DNA of 49,640 nt from Candidatus Jettenia ecosi (GTDB lineage Bacteria > Planctomycetota > Brocadiia > Brocadiales > Brocadiaceae): assembly GCA_005524015.1 (NCBI GenBank), contig SULG01000018.1, positions 1-49,640 of the forward strand, in the 5' to 3' direction. Of the stretch, positions 43,348 through 49,640 are shown piece after piece; positions within the stretch are counted from its first letter, which is position 1; every line of letters starts with the position of its first letter. The notes below the pieces were generated by a model that saw nothing but the letters and a program-made list of their open reading frames with translations, made no database searches and had not been told where the DNA came from. The position numbers were made by a program, and so were the translations under genes.

Positions 43348-44588
43348 TGGTTAATACTATGCAAAGTATTGTCGGAATTTATCACATTCATATCATCGGA
43401 ATGTATATTGGCTGCAGTTTGCCCTTGATTACCCCAATTTGTATCAACTGCATATTGGAGAAAACGGTTTATAAGTTCCTGGGTGATGAGGGGACACTCG
43501 ATTCCTGTGCCGCGGAGCAGATTTCTTGTGCCTGTGGAGTCAAAACTCGGTTCTCCAAACATATAGGGTTGAAAGGCTTTAGTCCAATGAAAAAACAGCT
43601 TTTCCGGCAGGGTATGTTGCTGAGCTTGAAACTCATGCATAGGTATCAATTTTACATGATGGACACCTGTTGCGGCCCTCATCCACTCCGCAAGTTCACC
43701 TAAAGTAGGGGGAGATGGATTCACGATATGGAATGTCTTGTTTAAACTTTCCTCATTCCGGGATATGGTAACAATGGAACGTGCAGCATAGTCTACGGGT
43801 ATCAGGTTTATCGTGCCGTATTTATCGCCAGGAACTTTCAGGGATAGAAAACGGTTCTCATTGCCTGATTTGGTTCGGTCATTGCCTTTACGCCTATCCC
43901 GCATCTCATAATTCTTAAGGTGGCTCAATCCTTTACCAAATACATAAATATTATCGTAATTTTTCGTGTATCCTGTGGTTGCGTCTCCCGTAATTATGCT
44001 TGGCCGATAGATGGTGTAGGGAATCTGGTAATGCCTGGCAAACATCGATATAGTTCTTTCGGCTGTATATTTAGACCTTTCATAGTTATTATTGAAGAGC
44101 TGTTTTTTTTCTAATTCGTTTTCAAGAATTGTTTCGCGTCTTCTTCCGGCGACATAGGCTGTACTGATATAGTGAAGTCGCTTCAGTTTTCCTGTTATAC
44201 AGAATAGAGCGATAAGTTCCGCCCCGAATACGTTTGTGCGAGTATGGACATCACTTATATCATCATCAAATTTTGTAGCCGCAGCACAGTGAAATACTTC
44301 ATCCACAGTTTCCGCTAGTCTTAAATAATTCACCATATCAAGTTCAAAATTGTTCTTTGAAACATCTCCTTCAATTATTTCAAGATGGTTCTGTTTTCGT
44401 AGTAAATGAAGTGCAGATTCTGTTGTTCCATAGGGTGGGAAGATTTCTGAGAGTCTTTCTTTTGCCCCGATGGTGGATTTCTTCCTGACAAGGAGTTTGA
44501 GATGAAATCCTGCTTCAGAAAGTTCCCTTGCAATGTAACTTCCCAAAAACCCTGTTGCACCTGTTATGAGTATTGTTTTATGTCTCAT
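43344..44588 (-). CDS. NAD(P)-dependent thioester reductase-like protein
   Basis: 414 residues. An extended SDR fold with nucleotide loop ITGATGFLGSYIARELSEAG, then IEGDVSK, FHCAAATKFDD, the active-site Tyr/Lys in NNYERSKYTAER, and YRPSIITGDATTG. This is the NAD_binding_4 (male sterility/thioester reductase) family, whose members reduce acyl-CoA or carrier-bound acyl chains to aldehydes or alcohols. It is the first gene of a four-gene minus-strand operon (stop ATGA overlap with the SCP2 gene). A role in fatty-alcohol formation for ether lipids is a hypothesis from the operon content. Confidence 0.85.
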   Translation of the reverse strand: MRHKTILITGATGFLGSYIARELSEAGFHLKLLVRKKSTIGAKERLSEIFPPYGTTESALHLLRKQNHLEIIEGDVSKNNFELDMVNYLRLAETVDEVFHCAAATKFDDDISDVHTRTNVFGAELIALFCITGKLKRLHYISTAYVAGRRRETILENELEKKQLFNNNYERSKYTAERTISMFARHYQIPYTIYRPSIITGDATTGYTKNYDNIYVFGKGLSHLKNYEMRDRRKGNDRTKSGNENRFLSLKVPGDKYGTINLIPVDYAARSIVTISRNEESLNKTFHIVNPSPPTLGELAEWMRAATGVHHVKLIPMHEFQAQQHTLPEKLFFHWTKAFQPYMFGEPSFDSTGTRNLLRGTGIECPLITQELINRFLQYAVDTNWGNQGQTAANIHSDDMNVINSDNTLHSINQ

Positions 44589-44616
44589 TTCATTTTCAGA
44601 TAACGAAACCGACTTT

Positions 44617-44646
44617 GGTAGGGGCAGGTTTAAAACCTACCCTTAC
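44617..44646. repeat. Short palindrome, relative of 17732-17762
   Basis: GGTAGGGGCAGGTTT and AAACCTACCCTTAC form an imperfect inverted pair; the sequence is close to the perfect palindrome at 17732-17762. Confidence 0.65.
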
Positions 44647-44667
44647 TCATGAAAAAAACAGAGCCAA

Positions 44668-45026
44668 TGTAGGGCGAGGCTTTAGCCTCATATGCATCAA
44701 GCTAAAATGGGTAAACGGCGAAGAATAACAAACCATCCATAATCCCCCTTATTCCCCCCTTAGTTCCTCTTTAGAAAAGAGGGAAAAGTTTGATATGTTT
44801 GATCAGGCAAACTTTTCTCAAGAGAAAATCCTTCCTTCTTTCCCCCCTTTTCTAAAGGGGGGTTAGGGGGGATTAGAGGGGAACATGGACACACCTTGCT
44901 TTTTTTCCAGGGGGATACCTCCCTTTTTATGGAACACAATTCTTAGCTTGATGCATATGGGCTTTAGCCTTGCTTCCCTGCCTGAATATGTGTACGGGGA
45001 TAGCAAACCGAAAGGTTTGCCCTACA
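44668..45026. repeat. Family C repeat split by a MITE
   Basis: The left part TGTAGGGCGAGGCTTTAGCC (44668-44687) and the right part (44958-45026, ending AAACCGAAAGGTTTGCCC then TACA) are the two ends of the 36645-36698 element family. They are separated by MITE family 2 copy B. The central part differs from the shorter copy. Confidence 0.75.
44691..44957. mobile_element. MITE family 2, copy B (267 bp), inserted in a family C repeat
   Basis: TATGCATCAAGCTAAAA at the left and TTAGCTTGATGCATA at the right are perfect terminal inverted repeats over 13 bases. The left half is nearly identical to the reversed right half of copy A (39076-39290), including GGTAAACGGCGAAGAATAAC. The right half has an extra stretch (TTTTTTCCAGGGGGATACCT) that is absent from copy A. 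Confidence 0.85.
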
Positions 45027-45235
45027 GAATAAAATTCCTAAACATTTAATTTACTGAATGAGCAACAAGTGTACCAAGTCTTTCTGGAAAGTCAGGTGAG
45101 GGGATATTTACGCCAGATGCTCTGAATTTGATGGAGTTAGCACTAAATAAATTTTTATTTTGCCTGTCACGAATTGTTCATGTGAATAGAGGACTGTGTA
45201 ATATTTACCGATGACAATGGTAATTATTACCTGTT

Positions 45236-46819
45236 TTATAAATTATTCCATACGGAGAGAAACAAATTTTTATATAGTCCATCCGTATATGGATTTCCCT
45301 GAAACATGATTAAAGATAAGCGCTCTGTCCCAAATTGTTTATCTTCTCCTGATACATGGACTACGAGGATATTTTGGGGTTTATCTATTGAAGATTGCAG
45401 GTCAAAATTCAGTTGTGCTGCGTTTCTAACCATTCTTACATCCCATAAGGGTGTATAGTACTCAAAAAATCTTTTATCTTCACTGCAGTAGACCCTTGTA
45501 GAAAGATTATCAAACTGACTTTCAACAAATTGGACAAGCTGTATTGGCGCAGGAATATGGTGATGGTATCTGATAACCAATTTCAATGAGAATATCGACA
45601 TACTGACAATAAGTGTCAGGATAAAAAGTAGAGGGCAGTACGCCGCAGTGAGACTACCCTCTCTTTTCTTTCTTTCTCTATAAGGATTGGGTGGAAAACC
45701 GGGAAAAGACCTTATGAATAAAAAAATACTTCTCCGTATAGAGATGTCCCTGCTCACCTCCTCATAGGCCTTGCACAGACCATGGGAAATGAATAGTAAC
45801 AGTATAGGTATGACAGGCAGTATATGCCGTGGGTTTGCAACATTTTGTCCGAAATTAATCCAGATTAGGTAAGGAATTATGTACATTCCCAGGAACCAGC
45901 GTTGTCGGTAAGAGAAATGCTGTTTGAATGAATAAAGAAGAGAAATCACCATTACGAAAGATGGTATTAATCGGAAAAAAGAGGAACCTGACCACCAGCC
46001 ACCAAGTCCATATTCCCATATTGATCTCACGAGGCAAGCGATTCTTCTCAATCCACCGAAGGTAACTATCGAACCACCCCAATCGGTAAAATGGCCATGT
46101 GAGAAGAAAAGGCCATTTTTCCAAAGATGATACCAGCCGATATAAGCTATCTGAGGAAAAAGCCACAAGGATATACCGATAATAAATCCTGTGCATCCAT
46201 AGAAAGTACTATGTTTTTTGAGGTGTATACTTCGTGTAGTTAAGTACACTACAACAGCCATCCACAAGATAATGAAGGGAAAGTAGGAAAGCCGTACTCC
46301 TAATCCTAAACCTAGGCATAGACTACCCAGGAAAAGATATATTTTCTTTCCAGACGATTGATTATTATCACAATCAGAAAATGTTATACGATACAGGAAA
46401 TAAGCAGATACGATTATAAAAAACAGACCCATAGCATCGGAGGTTGGCCGCTCGGCCTGCAACCAGCAGAGTGGGTTAATAAGGTAAAGGACTGCGGTCA
46501 GGAGAGCGACTCTTTCGGAAAACAGATGTCTGGCAAGTGAAGAAAGCGGATAGATAGTAAGACTACTACAAAGTATACCGGGCATTACTAATGCCCAAAC
46601 ATCATGATGAAATAATTTGAAAAAAAGCCATGAGGTAAACAGGTATACCGGATACCCCGGGAAATGAGGTTGAAGGCGAGATATGTCATAATCGTGGAGT
46701 CCTAAGGCAAAGTCTATGCTGTCACAACTGTCGAGATATTGTGCAACGAAACACAGACGTGTCAAAAGACAGATACAAAACAGGATAGTTACCCTGTAAC
46801 GAAAATTCATGGAATTCAA
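45236..46819 (-). CDS. GT39/ArnT-like membrane glycosyltransferase
   Basis: 527 residues with about 10-12 hydrophobic segments. The N-terminal region RLCFVAQYLDSCDSIDFALG carries acidic residues in the first extracytoplasmic loop as in GT-C enzymes, and HFPGYPVYLFTSWLF and PLCWLQAERPTSDAMGLFF follow. Such enzymes transfer sugars from polyprenyl phosphate to lipid A or protein on the outer face of the inner membrane. With the polyprenyl-phosphate glycosyltransferase and LAB_N protein upstream (60 bases), it forms an ArnC-ArnT-like set. A stretch FPGFPPNPYRERKKREGSL comes from an absorbed DNA repeat. Confidence 0.72.
   Translation of the reverse strand: MNSMNFRYRVTILFCICLLTRLCFVAQYLDSCDSIDFALGLHDYDISRLQPHFPGYPVYLFTSWLFFKLFHHDVWALVMPGILCSSLTIYPLSSLARHLFSERVALLTAVLYLINPLCWLQAERPTSDAMGLFFIIVSAYFLYRITFSDCDNNQSSGKKIYLFLGSLCLGLGLGVRLSYFPFIILWMAVVVYLTTRSIHLKKHSTFYGCTGFIIGISLWLFPQIAYIGWYHLWKNGLFFSHGHFTDWGGSIVTFGGLRRIACLVRSIWEYGLGGWWSGSSFFRLIPSFVMVISLLYSFKQHFSYRQRWFLGMYIIPYLIWINFGQNVANPRHILPVIPILLLFISHGLCKAYEEVSRDISIRRSIFLFIRSFPGFPPNPYRERKKREGSLTAAYCPLLFILTLIVSMSIFSLKLVIRYHHHIPAPIQLVQFVESQFDNLSTRVYCSEDKRFFEYYTPLWDVRMVRNAAQLNFDLQSSIDKPQNILVVHVSGEDKQFGTERLSLIMFQGNPYTDGLYKNLFLSVWNNL
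45640..45700. repeat. Repeat-derived palindrome in the GT39-like gene
   Basis: GAGGGCAGTACGCCGC and GTGAGACTACCCTC (about 45632-45661) form an imperfect inverted repeat followed by a T/C-rich tract; in frame they encode part of PYRERKKREGSLTAAYCPLL. Similar repeat-coded peptides occur in the cytochrome and U32 genes. Confidence 0.45.
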
Positions 46820-46879
46820 ACTATAGGGGTACGGTGCACCATGTCTTTATACGGTTGATTCGTAAATGGTTATAATTTT

Positions 46880-47209
46880 TTATTCGGCAACTGTTTTTTG
46901 TAAACTGAATTTGTTACTTGGAGTAGCGGTCAGTACTTTTTTCTTCTTACAGATTAACATGATATTACGTATATAAATAAAAAGTCCTGAACATTGCCCC
47001 ATGATAAATACAGGATCGCGACGGTAGATTGCATAGGTCAATAGTATCGTACTACCCGCCATACTTAGATACCAGAATATTTCCGGAATGATACTTTCAC
47101 CGCGCTTTTCCGAAGCAACCCACTGTACAAAAAATCGGGAACCGAACAAGAATTGTCCAATAAAACCCAGAATAACCCAAACATTAAGATGTGCTGCGAA
47201 ATTTGTCAT
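46880..47209 (-). CDS. Lipid A biosynthesis N-terminal (LAB_N) domain membrane protein
   Basis: 109 residues with three or four hydrophobic helices: VWVILGFIGQFLFGSRFFVQW (family motif GxxGQxxFxxRFxxQW), ESIIPEIFWYLSMAGSTILL and GQCSGLFIYIRNIMLI. This small domain occurs alone or fused to lipid A glycosyltransferases and is usually found next to GT2/GT39 genes, as here (4-base overlap upstream, 60 bases downstream). Its exact role is not settled. Inner-membrane protein. Confidence 0.85.
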   Translation of the reverse strand: MTNFAAHLNVWVILGFIGQFLFGSRFFVQWVASEKRGESIIPEIFWYLSMAGSTILLTYAIYRRDPVFIMGQCSGLFIYIRNIMLICKKKKVLTATPSNKFSLQKTVAE

Positions 47210-47907
47210 GGTTTAACCTCATAATTAAGTTTGCGTTTCTTCATCCAACGTATAACCAACAGGTCTATAAATGCTCTGAATGCCCTATTAAATACCCCGT
47301 ACTTTGATTTCCCAAATTTTCTCGGATAATGATTTACCACGATTTCTGTAACCGTAAAACCTTCCATTTTGAATAAAGTCGGTAAAAACCGATGCATACC
47401 ATGAAACAGCTTAATCCGATTGAGACATTCTTTCCGATAAGCCTTGAGGGAACATCCCGTATCCTTAATATCTTCCCATGAGAGTTTATTTCTCATTGAA
47501 TTGGCTACCCGGGAAGAAATGCGCTTAATCCACGGATCGTTTCTCTTCTGTCTCCATCCGCATACCATATCACAGGTATTCAGTTTTTCAAGTAATTTGG
47601 GAATATCCGCAGGGTCATTCTGTAAATCAGCATCCATAGAGACTACATATTTTCCTCTGGTATGCCGAAAGCCTGCATCCATGGCAGCGGTTTGACCTGC
47701 GTTCTTCACAAAGTGGATGGTATGGAAGTGTGTATATTGAGCACACCATTTTTCTAATGCATCGCCACTGCCGTCAGTGCTGCCATCATTAACAAAAATT
47801 ACCTCATAATTCTGATTTTGCATGGCGTTGATAATAGAGTTGCCGAGAGGTTCTATGTTATCGACCTCATTATAGACTGGAATAACGATAGAAATGTCCG
47901 GTTCCAT
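47206..47907 (-). CDS. GT2 polyprenyl-phosphate glycosyltransferase (ArnC/DPM1-like)
   Basis: 233 residues from ATG 47907; a GTG one codon upstream is an alternative. Motifs: VIPVYNEVDNIEPL, the UDP-sugar DGSTDGSGD, MDADLQNDPADIPKL (DxD region), and KDTGCSLKAYRKE. It lacks the two C-terminal membrane helices of ArnC, so it resembles the short DPM1-type enzymes. Likely transfers a sugar from a nucleotide sugar to undecaprenyl phosphate at the cytoplasmic face. It is the first gene of the three-gene set with LAB_N and the GT39-like protein. Confidence 0.85.
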   Translation of the reverse strand: MEPDISIVIPVYNEVDNIEPLGNSIINAMQNQNYEVIFVNDGSTDGSGDALEKWCAQYTHFHTIHFVKNAGQTAAMDAGFRHTRGKYVVSMDADLQNDPADIPKLLEKLNTCDMVCGWRQKRNDPWIKRISSRVANSMRNKLSWEDIKDTGCSLKAYRKECLNRIKLFHGMHRFLPTLFKMEGFTVTEIVVNHYPRKFGKSKYGVFNRAFRAFIDLLVIRWMKKRKLNYEVKP

Positions 47908-48096
47908 CACCAGGAGAATCTTAAGAGAAATTCACAAATCATAAACGTGTGGTACCAGCCTTTGTAAGTCTATTTGAAAAGCGAAATCCATACACACGAG
48001 TATATCAGACGAGAGAAATAATCCTTATTTTCAATAATTATATATCAGGTTTTATAAAATTACCAAAAGAAATTATCATAGAGTAAAAGGCTGTAG

Positions 48097-49446
48097 CTAT
48101 CGATCAATGTGGTAAGCTTTTAATTTATTATATAAAGTTTTCAAAGATATACCAAGAGCCTCTGCAGTGAGTGTTTTATTTCCTTGTTTTTCATGAAGCA
48201 CCTTAAGGATATGTTTCTTTTCAATATCAGAAAGGGTTATTTCCGCCCCTTTTATTTCTCCTGAGGTCAGGAGTGGGTTCCGGATGTTATCGGGTAAATC
48301 CTCAGGAGAGATAGTATCGCCTTCTGTCAACACGACCAATCGCTCAAGGGTATTCTTCAACTCCCGGATATTTCCTGGCCAGAGATATTGCATCATTACC
48401 GCCATTGTTTCCGGAAGGAGTTTTTTCTTTTGTTTGTTTTGACAGAAATTATCGAGAAAGTGATCAATTAAAATGGGGATATCTTCCTGTCGCTCCCGCA
48501 GCGAAGGAAGGGATAATGTAATTACGTTTAACCGGAAATAGAGATCTTCTCTGAATTTTCCGTTTTTTACCTCCATTACCAGGTTTTTATTCGTAGCTGC
48601 AAGTATGCGGGTATCTACAGTAATGATCCTGTTATCACCAACGCGCCGAACTTCACCTGATTGAACAACACGAAGAAGCTTTGCTTGTGTATTAACCGTT
48701 AATTCTCCAATCTCATCCAGGAATAAGGTGCCCCCGTCTGCCACTTCAAACAGGCCTATTCGTGATTCGGTAGCGCCGGTAAATGCCCCTTTTATATGCC
48801 CAAAAAGTTCACTTTCCAGGAGGGTTTCCTGTAAGGTCGCACAGTTAACCACGACAAATGGCTTATGTGCTCTTGTGCTGAGCTGGTGGATTATTTGAGC
48901 GATGAGTTCCTTACCCGTACCGCTCTCCCCCTGAATTAATACGATTGCGTCTGAGGGCGCTACTTTATGAATCATTTTATATAGTGCGTTTATTGCAATG
49001 CTGTTCCCGACCATGATGGAGGTTCCCTGGGCATCTTTTACCAATCTTTTGAGATGTGCGTTTTCTCTCTGTAATTGCCTTTTTTCAAGTGCCTTTTGTA
49101 GCAACACATCGAGTTCATGTAACCGGCATGGCTTGGTAAGATAATCATAGGCTCCTGACTTGATAGCCTGAACGGCGTTTTCAATAGTGCCCTGGCCTGT
49201 CAGGATAATTACCTCTGTCGTTGACTCCAGATCTTTTATCTTTCTCAGGGTCTCAATACCATCCATGCCAGGCATCGTAATATCCAGTATTACCACATCA
49301 AAATCCCGTTCCTGCATATTTTTTAAGGTCTCTGCGCCGCTGGCACAACAGGTTATCTTATATCCCATGCGGCTTAGTTCTTTTGCCATAATATTCCGAA
49401 ACGTATCTTCGTCATCAGTAAATATAATAGTAGGTTTTTTTCTCAT
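48097..49446 (-). CDS. NtrC-family sigma54-dependent response regulator (orphan)
   Basis: 449 residues from ATG 49446 ([16 protein letters not shown]); the frame is open further upstream to 49530 but those residues come from a family C repeat. Receiver: DDED near residue 10, Asp in [13 protein letters not shown], Lys in [12 protein letters not shown]+: GESGTGKE, intact [19 protein letters not shown]. The C-terminal Fis-like HTH reads [20 protein letters not shown] then YNKLKAYHI. No kinase is adjacent within the window; one may lie upstream of 49.6 kb. Targets unknown. The ribosome-binding site is weak. Confidence 0.85.
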   Translation of the reverse strand: MRKKPTIIFTDDEDTFRNIMAKELSRMGYKITCCASGAETLKNMQERDFDVVILDITMPGMDGIETLRKIKDLESTTEVIILTGQGTIENAVQAIKSGAYDYLTKPCRLHELDVLLQKALEKRQLQRENAHLKRLVKDAQGTSIMVGNSIAINALYKMIHKVAPSDAIVLIQGESGTGKELIAQIIHQLSTRAHKPFVVVNCATLQETLLESELFGHIKGAFTGATESRIGLFEVADGGTLFLDEIGELTVNTQAKLLRVVQSGEVRRVGDNRIITVDTRILAATNKNLVMEVKNGKFREDLYFRLNVITLSLPSLRERQEDIPILIDHFLDNFCQNKQKKKLLPETMAVMMQYLWPGNIRELKNTLERLVVLTEGDTISPEDLPDNIRNPLLTSGEIKGAEITLSDIEKKHILKVLHEKQGNKTLTAEALGISLKTLYNKLKAYHIDR

Positions 49447-49496
49447 AAAATTATCGTAGTTCTCAAAATGATTTTTTATTATAAAATACTTGGTGA

Positions 49497-49531
49497 TGTA
49501 GGGCGAGGCTTTTGTCTTGCAAAGGCACAAA
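49497..49531. repeat. Family C repeat, partial copy
   Basis: TGTAGGGCGAGGCTTTTGTC and TTGCAAAGGC match the end of the repeat at 36645-36698 and 44668-45026. The rest is missing. It lies in the leader of the sigma54 regulator gene. Confidence 0.65.
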
Positions 49532-49569
49532 TCTGACTCGAAAGTTGTCCTAAAAGGTTATTTTTTATA

Positions 49570-49640
49570 GTCATTGCGGGTAAGCCAAAGCCCAGAGCAA
49601 AGCAAAGCAAAGAAGAAGTAATCCCCCTTGATCCCATAGG
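49570..49640. repeat. Partial GC-rich repeat at the window edge
   Basis: TTTATAGTCATTGCGGG then a direct run of AGCAAAG units (three AGCAA repeats) and TAATCCCCCTTGATCCC resemble fragments of the CATTGCGAG-type and C-tract palindromes of this genome. The element runs off the right edge. Confidence 0.4.

Larger units (their letters stand above)
44589..45235. other. Gene-free region with nested repeats
   Basis: About 650 bases between the reductase gene and the GT39-like gene. It contains a short palindrome (44617-44646) and a family C element interrupted by MITE family 2 copy B. No gene, RNA or terminator apart from these hairpins is seen. Confidence 0.6.

Noticed and set aside
49447-49530. 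A longer N-terminus for the sigma54 regulator up to 49530.
   Set aside because: These residues are coded by a family C repeat and precede the conserved receiver start [14 protein letters not shown].

Overview
The window looks like a piece of chromosome from an AT-rich, Gram-negative-type bacterium (lipid A/Kdo genes, an outer-membrane porin, outer-membrane lipoproteins). The mix of large multihaem c-type cytochromes, bc-type cytochrome b subunits, formate-tetrahydrofolate ligase, sigma54 activators, a lipid-tailoring operon and many short palindromic repeats fits an anammox planctomycete (Brocadiales; Brocadia/Jettenia/Kuenenia type). This is inference from gene content; no taxonomic marker such as an rRNA is present.

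Layout: (1) 1-1.1 kb: the 3' end of murC, a small exported Lys/Glu-rich repeat protein with its terminator, and a transposase remnant. (2) 1.1-8.2 kb: two signalling loci. The minus-strand one has the histidine kinase / coiled-coil lipoprotein / sigma54 activator order of enterobacterial GlrK-QseG-GlrR. The plus-strand one is a PAS kinase plus NtrC-type regulator, followed by a MarC protein. (3) 8.2-12 kb: a MITE-like element, a parvulin-type foldase, a frameshifted small gene, and an exported unknown protein translationally coupled to a radical SAM enzyme. (4) 12-17.2 kb: KhtU/KhtT-like K+/H+ antiporter, cobO, thyX, then a threonine synthase-like gene and a sulfur-carrier gene behind a clear SAM-I riboswitch with terminator. 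(5) 17.8-27.6 kb: minus-strand housekeeping genes DUF1015, ahcY, metK, waaA, secA, fhs. (6) 28.3-30.3 kb: porin, a CAT-anticodon tRNA and a nest of palindromic repeats. (7) 30.3-36.6 kb: a minus-strand respiratory operon: class III aminotransferase, cytochrome b6-like subunit, subunit IV-like subunit, pentahaem lipoprotein, giant multihaem cytochrome broken by a frameshift, and an alpha/beta hydrolase. No Rieske protein is present and the quinol-oxidation (Qo) elements of the b subunits are missing or altered. (8) 36.7-39.3 kb: U32 peptidase and nested MITEs. (9) 39.3-44.6 kb: an operon of NAD-dependent thioester-reductase-like protein, SCP2 lipid carrier, MMPL/RND transporter and LuxE/PaaK-like adenylating enzyme, which looks like a lipid-modification and export pathway. 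(10) 45.2-47.9 kb: a lipid A/undecaprenyl glycosylation trio. (11) 48.1-49.6 kb: a third sigma54 activator and more repeats.

How the genes fit together: SAM metabolism is spread over metK, ahcY and the riboswitch-controlled thrC-like/sulfur-carrier pair. That pair may make homocysteine rather than threonine. The respiratory operon may form a quinol to multihaem-cytochrome electron-transfer complex without a Q-cycle. The 39-44 kb operon could supply reduced (alcohol/aldehyde) lipid chains, which would matter in an organism with ether-linked ladderane lipids. Short TA-flanked MITE families sit between operons, interrupt one another, and in several places appear to have been absorbed into reading frames.
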